The notes under the pieces were generated by a model. That model searched no databases, had not been told where the DNA came from, and worked only from the letters and a program-made list of their open reading frames with translations. Shown in pieces: positions 8,434 to 17,353 of a stretch of 64,000 nucleotides of DNA. A program made the position numbers and the translations under genes. This DNA is from Streptomyces scabiei 87.22 (GTDB lineage: Bacteria > Actinomycetota > Actinomycetes > Streptomycetales > Streptomycetaceae). How positions within the stretch are numbered: the stretch's first letter is position 1; every line of letters starts with the position of its first letter. The stretch covers positions 3,906,001-3,970,000 of the forward strand of contig NC_013929.1 of assembly GCF_000091305.1 (NCBI RefSeq), in the 5' to 3' direction.

Positions 8434-10065
8434 GTGCACGACGACCTGATCGCCCGCGCCAAGGCGTGGCTGGCCGAGGACCCCGACCCGGAGACCCGGG
8501 CCGAGCTCGGCGCGCTGATCGACGCGGCGGACACGGCGGAGCTGACCGCCCATTTCTCCGGCACCCTCCAGTTCGGCACCGCCGGCCTGCGCGGCGAACT
8601 CGGCGCCGGCCCCATGCGCATGAACCGCTCGGTCGTCATCCGCGCCGCCGCGGGCCTCGCCGCGTACCTGAACCAGCAGGGCGCGGGCGGCGGCCTCGTC
8701 GTCATCGGCTACGACGCCCGCCACAAGTCCGCCGACTTCGCCCGCGACACCGCCGCGGTGATGACCGGCGCGGGCCTGCGCGCGGCCGTCCTCCCCCGCC
8801 CTCTGCCCACGCCCGTCCTGGCGTTCGCCATAAGGCACCTGGGCGCGGTCGCGGGCGTGGAGGTCACCGCCAGCCACAACCCGCCCCGCGACAACGGCTA
8901 CAAGGTCTACCTCGGCGACGGCTCCCAGATCGTGCCCCCGGCCGACGCCGGGATCGCGGCCGAGATCGACGCCGTACGCTCCCTCGACGACGTCCCCCGT
9001 CCCGACGCGGGCTGGGACACCCTCGACGACAGCGTCCTGGACGCCTATCTGGCCCGTACGGACGCGGTCCTCTCGCCCGGTTCCCCACGCGCCGCCCGCA
9101 CGGTCTACACGGCCATGCACGGCGTCGGCAAGGACACCCTGCTCGCGGCGTTCGCCCGGGCCGGCTTCCCGGAGCCCGTCCTCGTCGCCGAGCAGGCGGA
9201 GCCGGACCCGGACTTCCCGACGGTCGCGTTCCCCAATCCGGAGGAGCCCGGCGCGATGGACCTCGCGTTCGCGAAGGCCCGCGAGACGGACCCCGACCTG
9301 ATCGTCGCGAACGACCCGGACGCCGACCGCTGCGCCGCGGCGGTGCGGGACGGCGCCGACTGGCGGATGCTGCGCGGCGACGAGGTGGGCGCGCTGCTCG
9401 CCTCGCACCTGGTCGCGCGCGGCGTCCAGGGCACGTTCGCCGAGTCGATCGTCTCCTCCTCGCTCCTCGGCCGGATCGCCGAGAAGGCGGGCCTCCCCTA
9501 CGAGGAGACCCTCACCGGCTTCAAGTGGATCGCCCGCGTCGAGGGCCTGCGCTACGGCTACGAGGAGGCCCTCGGCTACTGCGTCGACCCCGAGGGCGTC
9601 CGGGACAAGGACGGCATCACGGCGGCCCTGCTCATCACGGAGCTCGCCTCGCGGCTGAAGGAGGAGGGCCGCACCCTCCTCGACCTGCTGGACGACATCG
9701 CCGTCGAGCACGGCCTGCACGCCACCGACCAGCTCTCGGTCCGGGTCGAGGACCTGTCGGTCATCGCCCGCGCCATGGAGCGGCTCCGTGAGCGGCCCCC
9801 GACGGCCCTGGCGGGCCTCACCGTCACCACGGCCGAGGACCTCACCCGGGGCACGGACCGGCTCCCGCCCACGGACGGCCTGCGCTACACCCTCGACGGC
9901 GCCCGCGTGATCGTCCGCCCGAGCGGCACCGAGCCCAAGCTCAAGTGCTACCTGGAGGTCGTGGTGCCGGTGGCGGACCACGCCGGCCTCCCGGCGGCCC
10001 GCGCGAAGGCGACGGACCTGCTGGCCGGGATCAAGCGGGACCTGTCGGCGGCGGCAGGCATCTGA
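8434..10065 (+). CDS. Phosphohexomutase-family enzyme, probable phosphopentomutase role
   Basis: 543 residues, alpha-D-phosphohexomutase superfamily. Four domain signatures are present: the phosphoserine loop TASHNPPRDNGYKVY, the Mg-binding DPDADRCA, the sugar loop GDEVGALL with EETLTGFKWIARV and GYEEALGYCVDP, and the C-terminal phosphate loop RPSGTEPKLKCYLE. Annotation by homology would be phosphomannomutase/phosphoglucomutase. Its position between punA and deoC, with no DeoB-type gene in the window, suggests it interconverts (deoxy)ribose-1- and -5-phosphate; this is inference. The GTG at 8434 follows ACGAGAGG at good spacing; a TTG at 8425 is an alternative. Confidence 0.88.
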   Translation: MHDDLIARAKAWLAEDPDPETRAELGALIDAADTAELTAHFSGTLQFGTAGLRGELGAGPMRMNRSVVIRAAAGLAAYLNQQGAGGGLVVIGYDARHKSADFARDTAAVMTGAGLRAAVLPRPLPTPVLAFAIRHLGAVAGVEVTASHNPPRDNGYKVYLGDGSQIVPPADAGIAAEIDAVRSLDDVPRPDAGWDTLDDSVLDAYLARTDAVLSPGSPRAARTVYTAMHGVGKDTLLAAFARAGFPEPVLVAEQAEPDPDFPTVAFPNPEEPGAMDLAFAKARETDPDLIVANDPDADRCAAAVRDGADWRMLRGDEVGALLASHLVARGVQGTFAESIVSSSLLGRIAEKAGLPYEETLTGFKWIARVEGLRYGYEEALGYCVDPEGVRDKDGITAALLITELASRLKEEGRTLLDLLDDIAVEHGLHATDQLSVRVEDLSVIARAMERLRERPPTALAGLTVTTAEDLTRGTDRLPPTDGLRYTLDGARVIVRPSGTEPKLKCYLEVVVPVADHAGLPAARAKATDLLAGIKRDLSAAAGI

Positions 10066-10090
10066 CCGCTCCCCGCACGCCCCGGGTCCT

Positions 10091-11908
10091 TTACGGGACC
10101 AGCACCAGCACCGCCGCCCACGCCACGGCCAGCACCAGGCCCAGCGGCCACAGCGGCGTCCCCCGGCGCCGGTACTCCCCGTCGGGCCGCAGCGCGGGCT
10201 CCCGCCACATGGCGGTGAGCTCGGCCGCGGTCCGCTCGTAGGGGTGGACCACGCGCAGTGCTCGCTCCAGCCGGCGCCAGCGTTCCGACCGGACGGACCA
10301 GGACGTGAACGACTCCTCACGGCTGTCGACCGTCAGCACGGACCCGGCGCACCGGACCGCCGCCAGGTCGTCCCACGCGATGTGCCGGGTCCGGCGCCAG
10401 CCGCTCAGCCACAGGCCCGCACGGTCGGCCCTGATGCGCCAGACCAGCAGATGCGGCAGCGTCAGGACTCCGACGAGGCCGACCGGACCGCCGACGACGT
10501 ACCGTGCCGTTCCGTCCGGGTACAGCCCGACGGCGGCGACCACGACGGCCGTCAGGAGTGCGGTGGTCCAGTCGGCCCACCCCGCGCGCCAGCGCCGTAC
10601 CGGCCGCGGCTCCTCGCGCAGCCGCTCCAGGCCGCGGGTGGCCGCCTCGGCGCGCAGTTCCTCGTGGACCGCGTGCCGCCTCTCCCCGGCCCGCTGCGCG
10701 GCGGCCCGGCGCCGTACGGCACGCTCGGTCAGCGGACGTACCGGGCCACTGGAGGACTCGACGACCAGCTCCGCCGCCGAACCGCCCGTGGCCGCGTCCC
10801 CGCCGTCCCGCTCGTCCGGCTTCCGCAGGTCCGGCGGCTCCTGCGGCCCGTCCGGCCGCTCCGGCGCGGCGGGCCTCTCCGCCGCGCTGACGATCACGAT
10901 CTCGGCGCCGTCGTGGGGCGGCCCGTACAGCACGGCCTCCCGCAGGACTCCGGGCTCGTCGTCGTCATCGTCGACGTCGTCGATCGCGTCGAGGAGTTCG
11001 TCCCGCGCCTCGCGCCCGACGCGCTCCTCGGACCCCTCGGATTCCTCCGCACCCTCGGATTCGTCGGGCTCCTCGTCACCGTCGTCGTACCACTCCTCGG
11101 TGGCGACGGTGAACAGCGGGCGCAGCGCCTGCACGTCGTCGGCGGCGAAGACCTCGGCGTCCCCGTCGGCGCCGTCGCGCACCAGCACCCGCAGCACCGG
11201 CACGGGGGTGCCCCGCAGCGCGGCGGCCCGGCGGCGCCCCAGCCGGCCGGAGAGCAGCGAGGTGAGCCCCCAGCCGACGACGAACCAGCCGACGAGCGTG
11301 ACGGCGCCCCGGTCGGTGAGGGCCTCCCGGCCGGAGGCGAGCGCGAGCAGCCCCGCGCCCAGGAGGGCCAGCACGAGCCCGAACCACGTGAGGAACCGGC
11401 CGCGGCGCACCGGCCCCGCCCCGTCCGGCACGGTGGCGGTCGCTCCCGCGGCCGCGGCCAGGGCCCACTGCCGCTGCAGCCGCCCCTTGCTCAGCCGGAT
11501 CTCGGCCGCGGCCCAGGTGAAGGTCAGGGCGATGAGGCCCAGCAGGGTCGGCACGTCGTGCGTCTCCCCGTTCCAGGCCAACAGGAGCATGAGCAGGGGC
11601 GCCGAGACCCGTACGACCTCGGGCCTGACCAGGGTCCACACCAGTTGCAGCGGCACCAGCACGGCGAGGGCGGCGGGCACCTCCGCGAAGTTCGCCAGCC
11701 AGAAGCCGACGACGAGACCGCCCGGGACCACGGCGAGCAGGTGCAGGGGGCGGGTCCTGGCCGGCACCCACACGGGCGGCCGGGTCCGTGCCCATGCCTG
11801 CAGCTTGTCCCCGCTCCAGGCGACACAGTCCTCGGGCACGGCGGTCACGGGCAGCGCACGCGGCACTGCGGGCCCGGCCTGCGGCCGGGGGTCAAGGTTC
11901 GTGGTCAT
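10091..11908 (-). CDS. Large membrane protein with bacterial PH-like domain
   Basis: 605 residues from ATG. At least four hydrophobic segments lie in residues about 45-210 (LHLLAVVPGGLVVGFWLANF, LGLIALTFTWAAAEI, LTWFGLVLALLGAGLLALA, AVTLVGWFVVGWGLTSLL). A long acidic, probably disordered stretch follows (EEPDESEGAEESEGSEE, DDVDDDDDEP). Then come two more helices (ALLTAVVVAAVGLYP, VGLVGVLTLPHLLV), a PH-like strand set (WRIRADRAGLWLSGWRRTRHIAWDDLAAVRC) and a final C-terminal helix. It lies tail to tail with the phosphomutase gene. The next gene on the strand is a smaller PH-domain protein. No function is known to me. Confidence 0.8.
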   Translation of the reverse strand: MTTNLDPRPQAGPAVPRALPVTAVPEDCVAWSGDKLQAWARTRPPVWVPARTRPLHLLAVVPGGLVVGFWLANFAEVPAALAVLVPLQLVWTLVRPEVVRVSAPLLMLLLAWNGETHDVPTLLGLIALTFTWAAAEIRLSKGRLQRQWALAAAAGATATVPDGAGPVRRGRFLTWFGLVLALLGAGLLALASGREALTDRGAVTLVGWFVVGWGLTSLLSGRLGRRRAAALRGTPVPVLRVLVRDGADGDAEVFAADDVQALRPLFTVATEEWYDDGDEEPDESEGAEESEGSEERVGREARDELLDAIDDVDDDDDEPGVLREAVLYGPPHDGAEIVIVSAAERPAAPERPDGPQEPPDLRKPDERDGGDAATGGSAAELVVESSSGPVRPLTERAVRRRAAAQRAGERRHAVHEELRAEAATRGLERLREEPRPVRRWRAGWADWTTALLTAVVVAAVGLYPDGTARYVVGGPVGLVGVLTLPHLLVWRIRADRAGLWLSGWRRTRHIAWDDLAAVRCAGSVLTVDSREESFTSWSVRSERWRRLERALRVVHPYERTAAELTAMWREPALRPDGEYRRRGTPLWPLGLVLAVAWAAVLVLVP

Positions 11909-12565
11909 CGTCTCGTGGACACTCCGCCGCCGTCGTCGATACGCCGTTCGCCGCGCGCGATCCGACGCGATCCAAGCGGACAGAGCTGTGAAGGCGGGAC
12001 GCACGGGCATGTTCCGGACCAACACACCCGGATCCGCCGGGTGTTGGCCGTCGCATGCTTCCCGGACGTCTGGTCCGGCGCGTTTCCAGCCACCATAGAA
12101 CAGATGTCTGGGCCTGATCCGGCAACCGCCCGCCCCGGACACCCTCCACACCCCGCGAGCCCCTTCCGGGACGAGCACGCCGAGCCCCGCCCCCGGGGCG
12201 GACGACGTCGCCGTACACCCTGGCCCGCACGCCTGCCACGCTTCGCAGGCCCCATCCGAGACGCGCGCACCCTCCGGCGCCCCGGGACCGACGACACGGC
12301 CGTACGCCCTGGCCCGCAACCACCAGCCCCGGCCCGCAGGCGCCGTTGCCATCAGCGACGACCGGAAGGCCGACCGCCCGGTCCCGTCACCCGACCGCGA
12401 TCAGCACCAGCAGCAACCCCTCCGGGACGGGTGCGCCGAGCCCCGCCTCCGGGGCCGAGGACGTCGCCGCCCACCCCGGTCCGCGACCACCGGCCCCGGC
12501 CCACAGTCGCCGTTGCCGTCGCCGTTGTCGTCAGCGACAGCCGAAAGGCCGGCCGTCCAGCGCCG
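11909..12565. repeat. Gene-free region of decayed direct repeats
   Basis: No convincing gene is present in these 657 bases between the two PH-domain genes. About 80 bases near 12335-12415 match 12514-12594 at an offset of 179 bp. The second copy is the 3' end of the PH-domain gene at 12566, with GTCACCCGACCGCGATCAGC shared exactly. A further block near 12165-12230 matches 12421-12485 (TCCGGGACG, then GCCGAGCCCCGCC, then ACGTCGCCG), offset 256. The region looks like stacked, diverged duplications of the gene end and its flank. Confidence 0.65.
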
Positions 12566-13339
12566 TCACCCGACCGCGATCAGCACCAGCAGCAGCACGG
12601 CACCCGCCACCGCGGGGCCCACGACCTCCCAGGCCCACCGCGCGCTCGGCTCGCCCTGGGACCCGGGCGCCTTGGCCCGCGCCTCGCACAGCTCCCGCAG
12701 ATCGGCCATGACCTGGTCGGTCTCCGCCCGCACGGGGCGCCCGGCCGGGGCGGTGCGCCCCGCGTCGCCGCCCGCGCTCCCGCCCCTGGCCCCGCCCTTG
12801 GCCGCCCGGTGCGCCTCCCGGGCCTGGTGCCGGGCGGCCTTCTTGCGGCCGCGCAGCGAGACGGGGATCGCCCAGAGCTGGTACTTGGCGCCGCTCGTGT
12901 CGACCACCTCGTTGGTGTAGCCGGAGCGCAGGGACACGACACTCGCCCACGGCAGCTCGATCACCCGGAACGGGTTGCGCACCCGCAGCCGGTCGTCGTT
13001 GGCGAACACGGCGGGCCGCACCGAGAACGCGACCACCAGGGGGACGGCCACCAGCATGGACGCCAGCGCCAGCCAGGGCGTACGCCCCTCCCCCGACACC
13101 ACCGCGTCCCCGCCGAGCCAGGCCATCAGCCCGAGCAGCAACACCCCGCCCGTCAGTCCGGCGGGCGAGCGGTAGACCCGGTCCCGGTACACGGGCTTGG
13201 CGGGCTTCGAGGCGGGGGCCGCCGCTGTGGCCGGAGCCTGCTCGGCCTTCGGGGTCTCCGAAGCCGTGCCGGTCTCCGCGCGCTCACGAGCCGCCGAGGT
13301 GTGTTCCGGCTCGGGCGACGATTGATCCGAGGTGCTCAT
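12566..13339 (-). CDS. PH-domain-containing membrane protein
   Basis: 257 residues. It has a disordered acidic/Ala-rich N-terminus (residues 1-45), then two transmembrane helices (PAGLTGGVLLLGLMAWLGG and WLALASMLVAVPLVVAFSV). The bacterial PH fold follows (AVFANDDRLRVRNPFRVIELPWASVVSLRSGYTNEVVDTSGAKYQLWAIPVSL), then a basic linker and a last transmembrane helix (VVGPAVAGAVLLLVLIAVG) ending the protein. ATG at 13339. It is divergent from deoC. This architecture is widespread in actinobacteria without an assigned role. Confidence 0.82.
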   Translation of the reverse strand: MSTSDQSSPEPEHTSAARERAETGTASETPKAEQAPATAAAPASKPAKPVYRDRVYRSPAGLTGGVLLLGLMAWLGGDAVVSGEGRTPWLALASMLVAVPLVVAFSVRPAVFANDDRLRVRNPFRVIELPWASVVSLRSGYTNEVVDTSGAKYQLWAIPVSLRGRKKAARHQAREAHRAAKGGARGGSAGGDAGRTAPAGRPVRAETDQVMADLRELCEARAKAPGSQGEPSARWAWEVVGPAVAGAVLLLVLIAVG

Positions 13340-13540
13340 ACGTCCGATTCTGCCCGACGCTCCGGAACTGTTCGCAGCCCACCCGGCCCGTGCCGCGCGG
13401 GAGGGCGCGGGCGTGCGCGGGAGCACGGAGCAGCGCGCGACCGGGCGGCCGCCGTGCGTACCGGGCTTCGCCACCCGGTACGGACGGCGGTCGCCCGGGG
13501 TCCCGGGGCACCGGCAATCAATTCGGGGGCTGTACACCTG

Positions 13541-13552
13541 CTACGCGCGTAG
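13541..13552. promoter_or_regulatory. Palindromic operator before deoC
   Basis: CTACGCGCGTAG, perfect palindrome, one base before a likely -10 TATGCT (13554-13559), which is itself 6 nt before the GTG start. A repressor bound here would cover the -35/-10 spacer. Confidence 0.85.
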
Positions 13553-13565
13553 ATATGCTCGTCTG

Positions 13566-14525
13566 GTGACCATGTCCACAGCTGCACCCCACGCTCTCGC
13601 CGACGTCACCGCGTCCGACAGCACGCTGCGCCGCTTCCTCCACGGGCTGCCCGGCGTCGACCCGGTCGGCCTGGAGGCGCGTGCCGCCTCCCTCGGCACC
13701 CGTTCCATCAAGACGACCGCCAAGGCGTACGCCATCGACCTGGCCATCTCCATGGTCGATCTGACGACCCTGGAAGGCGCGGACACCCCGGGCAAGGTCC
13801 GGTCCCTCGGCGCCAAGGCGGTCCTCCCCGACCCGGGCGACCGCACGGCCCCCGCCACGGCCGCCGTCTGCGTCTATCCGGACATGGTGCCCACGGCCAA
13901 GGCGGCCGTCGCCGGCTCCACCGTCAAGGTCGCCTCCGTCGCCACCGCGTTCCCGGCCGGTCGCGCCGCGCTCGCCGTGAAGCTGGCCGACGTCCACGAC
14001 GCCGTCTCCGCCGGGGCCGACGAGATCGACATGGTCATCGACCGGGGCGCGTTCCTCGCCGGGAACTACCTCAAGGTCCACGACGAGATCACCGCCGTGA
14101 AGGAGGCCTGCGGCTCCTCGGCCCGGCTCAAGGTCATCTTCGAGACCGGCGAGCTCTCGACCTACGACAACATCCGCCGCGCCAGCTGGCTCGGCATGCT
14201 CGCGGGCGCGGACTTCATCAAGACCTCGACCGGCAAGGTCGCGGTGAACGCCACCCCGGCCAACACCCTCCTCATGCTGGAGGCCGTCCGCGACTTCCGC
14301 GCCCAGACCGGCGTCCAGGTCGGCGTGAAGCCCGCAGGCGGCATCCGCACCACCAAGGACGCGATCAAGTTCCTCGTCCTGGTCAACGAGACCGCGGGCG
14401 AGGACTGGCTGGACAACCACTGGTTCCGCTTCGGCGCGTCCTCGCTCCTCAACGACCTGCTGATGCAGCGCCAGAAGCTGGCCACCGGCCGCTACTCCGG
14501 CCCCGACTACGTGACGGTGGACTGA
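13566..14525 (+). CDS. deoC: Deoxyribose-phosphate aldolase
   Basis: 319 residues, class I aldolase with a TIM barrel. It splits 2-deoxyribose-5-phosphate into glyceraldehyde-3-phosphate and acetaldehyde. The Schiff-base lysine lies in FIKTSTGK, the proton-relay Lys in VGVKPAGGIRT, and the conserved Asp pair in GADEIDMVID; further family segments are VCVYPDMV and LKVIFETGEL. The GTG at 13566 fits a leaderless transcript (-10 TATGCT, 6-nt gap); ATG at 13572 is the alternative. The aldehyde dehydrogenase gene follows after 5 bp, in line with acetaldehyde being the next substrate. The family's usual length is 220-260, with an N-terminal extension of about 60 residues here, as in other actinobacterial forms. 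Confidence 0.94.
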   Translation: MTMSTAAPHALADVTASDSTLRRFLHGLPGVDPVGLEARAASLGTRSIKTTAKAYAIDLAISMVDLTTLEGADTPGKVRSLGAKAVLPDPGDRTAPATAAVCVYPDMVPTAKAAVAGSTVKVASVATAFPAGRAALAVKLADVHDAVSAGADEIDMVIDRGAFLAGNYLKVHDEITAVKEACGSSARLKVIFETGELSTYDNIRRASWLGMLAGADFIKTSTGKVAVNATPANTLLMLEAVRDFRAQTGVQVGVKPAGGIRTTKDAIKFLVLVNETAGEDWLDNHWFRFGASSLLNDLLMQRQKLATGRYSGPDYVTVD

Positions 14526-14530
14526 TCCCC

Positions 14531-15967
14531 ATGGCTTCCGCATTCGAGTACGCACCGGCCCCCGAGTCCCGGGCGGTCGTCGACATCGCCCCCTCGTACG
14601 GCCTGTTCATCGACGGCGAGTTCACCGAGGCCGCCGACGGCAAGGTCTTCAAGACGGTCAGCCCCTCCTCCGAGGAGGTCCTCTCCGAGATCGCCCGGGC
14701 GGGCGAGGCGGACGTGGACCGCGCGGTGGCGGCGGCCCGCAAGGCGTTCGAGAAGTGGTCCGCGCTGCCCGGCGCGGAGCGCGCGAAGTACCTCTTCCGC
14801 ATCGCCCGCATCATCCAGGAGCGCAGCCGCGAACTGGCCGTCCTGGAGACCCTGGACAACGGCAAGCCCATCAAGGAGACGAGGGACGCCGACCTCCCCC
14901 TGGTCGCCGCGCACTTCTTCTACTACGCGGGCTGGGCCGACAAGCTGGACCACGCCGGTTACGGCGCGAACCCCCGCCCGCTGGGCGTGGCGGGCCAGGT
15001 CATCCCCTGGAACTTCCCGCTGCTGATGCTGGCGTGGAAGATCGCCCCGGCGCTGGCCACCGGCAACACGGTGGTCCTGAAGCCCGCCGAGACGACCCCC
15101 CTGTCGGCGCTGTTCTTCGCGGACATCTGCCGCCAGGCGGGCCTGCCGAAGGGTGTCGTCAACATCCTCCCCGGCTACGGCGACACGGGCGCGGCCCTGG
15201 TCGCTCACCCGGACGTGAACAAGGTCGCCTTCACCGGCTCCACGGCGGTCGGCAAGCAGATCGCGCGGACGGTCGCGGGCACCCGCAAGAAGGTCACGCT
15301 CGAACTGGGCGGCAAGGGCGCGAACATCGTCTTCGACGACGCCCCGATCGACCAGGCCGTCGAGGGCATCGTGACCGGCATCTTCTTCAACCAGGGCCAG
15401 GTCTGCTGCGCGGGCAGCCGCCTGCTGGTCCAGGAGTCGATCCAGGACGAGCTGCTCGACTCCCTCAAGCGCCGTCTGTCGACGCTGCGCCTCGGCGACC
15501 CCCTCGACAAGAACACGGACATCGGGGCGATCAACTCCGAGGAGCAGCTCACCCGGATCACCTCGCTCGTCGAGCGCGGCGAGGCCGAGGGCGCCGAGCG
15601 CTGGTCCCCGGCCTGCGAACTGCCGTCCGCGGGCTACTGGTTCGCCCCGACGCTGTTCACGAACGTCGCCCAGGCGCACACCATCGCGCGGGACGAGATC
15701 TTCGGCCCGGTCCTGTCCGTCCTCACCTTCCGCACCCCGGACGAGGCCGTCGCCAAGGCCAACAACACCCAGTACGGCCTCTCGGCGGGCATCTGGACCG
15801 AGAAGGGCTCCCGGATCCTGGCCGTCGCGAACAAGCTGCGCGCGGGCGTCGTCTGGTCCAACACGTTCAACAAGTTCGACCCGACGTCGCCGTTCGGCGG
15901 CTACAAGGAGTCGGGCTTCGGCCGCGAGGGCGGCCGCCACGGCCTGGAGGCGTACCTCGATGTCTGA
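14531..15967 (+). CDS. Aldehyde dehydrogenase, catalytic member of a two-gene pair
   Basis: 478 residues, a complete NAD(P)-dependent aldehyde dehydrogenase. It has the cofactor segment VIPWNFPLLMLAWKIAPALATGNTVVLKPAE, FTGSTAVGKQIA, the general-base segment TLELGGKGANIVF and the nucleophile region FFNQGQVCCAGSRLLV, where the Cys of QVCC is catalytic. The C-terminal signature reads EIFGPVLSVLTF. It lies 5 bp after deoC and overlaps the truncated aldehyde dehydrogenase gene by 8 bp, so all three are probably one transcript. Acetaldehyde from DeoC is the obvious substrate (inference). The first five residues precede the conserved fold, and no strong Shine-Dalgarno is seen, consistent with coupling to deoC. 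Confidence 0.93.
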   Translation: MASAFEYAPAPESRAVVDIAPSYGLFIDGEFTEAADGKVFKTVSPSSEEVLSEIARAGEADVDRAVAAARKAFEKWSALPGAERAKYLFRIARIIQERSRELAVLETLDNGKPIKETRDADLPLVAAHFFYYAGWADKLDHAGYGANPRPLGVAGQVIPWNFPLLMLAWKIAPALATGNTVVLKPAETTPLSALFFADICRQAGLPKGVVNILPGYGDTGAALVAHPDVNKVAFTGSTAVGKQIARTVAGTRKKVTLELGGKGANIVFDDAPIDQAVEGIVTGIFFNQGQVCCAGSRLLVQESIQDELLDSLKRRLSTLRLGDPLDKNTDIGAINSEEQLTRITSLVERGEAEGAERWSPACELPSAGYWFAPTLFTNVAQAHTIARDEIFGPVLSVLTFRTPDEAVAKANNTQYGLSAGIWTEKGSRILAVANKLRAGVVWSNTFNKFDPTSPFGGYKESGFGREGGRHGLEAYLDV

Positions 15968-16847
15968 CCGCCTGTCTGTTTTCAAGACCTACAAGCTGTA
16001 CGTCGGCGGGAAGTTCCCGCGTTCCGAGAGCGGCCGGGTGTACGAGGTGACCGACGCAAAGGGCAAGTGGCTGGCGAACGCGCCCCTCTCCTCCCGCAAG
16101 GACGCCCGTGACGCGGTGGTCGCCGCCCGCAAGGCGTTCGGCGGCTGGTCGGGCGCGACGGCGTACAACCGGGGCCAGGTCCTCTACCGTGTCGCCGAGA
16201 TGCTGGAGGGCCGCAAGGGCCAGTTCGTGCACGAGGTCGCCGACGCCGAGGGCCTGTCGAAGTCGAAGGCCGCCGCTCTGGTGGAGGCGACGATCGACCG
16301 CTGGGTCTGGTACGCGGGCTGGACCGACAAGATCGCCCAGGTGGTCAGCGGCGGAAACCCGGTGGCGGGCCCGTACTTCAACCTCTCCTCGCCCGAACCG
16401 ACGGGCGTGGTGACGGTCCTGGCCCCGCAGGAGTCGAGCTTCCTGGGCCTGGTCTCCGTCCTGGCCCCGGTGATCGCGACCGGCAACACGGCGGTCGTCG
16501 TCGCGAGCGAGCGGTCCCCCCTCCCGGCGCTGTCGCTCGGCGAGGTGCTGGCCACCTCCGACGTCCCCGGCGGTGTCGTCAACGTCCTCTCCGGCCGCAC
16601 GGCGGAGATCGCGGCGCCCCTCGCCGCCCACCAGGACGTCAACGCGATCGACCTGGCCGGCGCGGACGAGGTGCTGGCGAAGGAACTGGAGATCGCGGCG
16701 GCCGACAACCTCAAGCGCGTCCTGCGTCCACAGCCTGTGGACGACTGGGCGGCCACGCCCGGCCTGGACCGCATCACGGCGTTCCTGGAGACCAAGACGG
16801 TCTGGCACCCGACGGGGTCGCTGGGCGCCTCGGGCTCCGCCTACTGA
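15960..16847 (+). CDS. Truncated aldehyde dehydrogenase without catalytic domain
   Basis: 295 residues. It aligns by eye with the coenzyme-binding domain of aldehyde dehydrogenases (YKLYVGGKFPRSESGRVYEV, GATAYNRGQVLYRVAEMLEGR, PTGVVTVLAPQESSFLGLVSVLAPVIATGNTAVV, DVPGGVVNVLSG). The sequence then jumps from HQDVNAIDLAGADE to a C-terminal oligomerisation-like tail (RITAFLETKTVWHPTG). The ELGGK and Cys nucleophile regions are missing, so it cannot be an active dehydrogenase alone. The ATG overlaps the preceding gene by 8 bp, which implies tightly coupled expression and a structural or regulatory role beside the active partner. The pair resembles the two halves of ALDH16-type proteins. Confidence 0.88.
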   Translation: MSDRLSVFKTYKLYVGGKFPRSESGRVYEVTDAKGKWLANAPLSSRKDARDAVVAARKAFGGWSGATAYNRGQVLYRVAEMLEGRKGQFVHEVADAEGLSKSKAAALVEATIDRWVWYAGWTDKIAQVVSGGNPVAGPYFNLSSPEPTGVVTVLAPQESSFLGLVSVLAPVIATGNTAVVVASERSPLPALSLGEVLATSDVPGGVVNVLSGRTAEIAAPLAAHQDVNAIDLAGADEVLAKELEIAAADNLKRVLRPQPVDDWAATPGLDRITAFLETKTVWHPTGSLGASGSAY

Positions 16848-16854
16848 TCCGGGA

Positions 16855-16919
16855 CGCGGGGAACCGCGGGAGCCTCGGGACGGCGCGAACCGTCCGGTCG
16901 GGCCCCGCGGTTCCCCGCG
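16855..16919. terminator. Bidirectional hairpin between convergent genes
   Basis: A 16-bp stem (CGCGGGGAACCGCGGG, 16855-16870, pairing with 16904-16919) encloses a smaller GGACGG/CCGTCC hairpin. It lies between the truncated aldehyde dehydrogenase stop and the stop of the small secreted protein on the other strand. Confidence 0.75.
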
Positions 16920-16945
16920 CTCGTCACGGGGCGTTCAAGGGGTGC

Positions 16946-17353
16946 TCAGCGCAGCCCGCCCACCACCTGCCCGAGCACCGGGATGCTGCCGATCGACGGC
17001 GCCTGCGCCACCGGCCCGGTCAGGGCGGTGGACGTCAGCGGCTGGAAGTCGGCCAGCTGCGTGCCCACCCCGTTGTCGAGCGGGTCGACGCCCGTGCCCG
17101 CCAGCGGGTTGGGCTTGAGGCCCGCGACCGGGCCGGTGACGTAACCGACGGTGCCGGTGAGGGCCTGCAGGCCCGCCTGCGGGTCGACCTGGCCGAGCGA
17201 GGTGGGCCGGGTGCGCAGCACGTCGACGACCGGTGCGGCGCCGTCCGCCGCCGCGGCCGTGCCGGCGCCCGCGCCGAGCGCGAGCCCCGCGGTGGTGACG
17301 GCCAGCAGCAGGCGCCGGGCGTCGGGGGTCTGGGGAGCCGAGAGTCGAGCCAT
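16946..17353 (-). CDS. Small secreted protein, unknown function
   Basis: 135 residues. Sec-type signal peptide: basic start MARLSAPQTPDARR, hydrophobic LLLAVTTAGLALGAGAG, cleavage near TAAAADG. The mature part is rich in Gly, Pro, Leu and Thr with a VGG-type end (GSIPVLGQVVGGLR); it has no Cys and no known motif. AAGGTGG precedes the ATG at 17353. It shares its general make-up with the secreted protein at 23486-23857, but I cannot show homology by eye. It is divergent from the uridine kinase gene. Confidence 0.75.
   Translation of the reverse strand: MARLSAPQTPDARRLLLAVTTAGLALGAGAGTAAAADGAAPVVDVLRTRPTSLGQVDPQAGLQALTGTVGYVTGPVAGLKPNPLAGTGVDPLDNGVGTQLADFQPLTSTALTGPVAQAPSIGSIPVLGQVVGGLR

Noticed and set aside
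10244..13552. Very long plus-strand open frame (1102 codons) across both PH-domain genes
   Set aside because: Composition is Arg/Pro/Gly/His-rich as expected of antisense high-GC DNA. It contains no domain, and the minus-strand frames have clear membrane helices, PH segments and starts.
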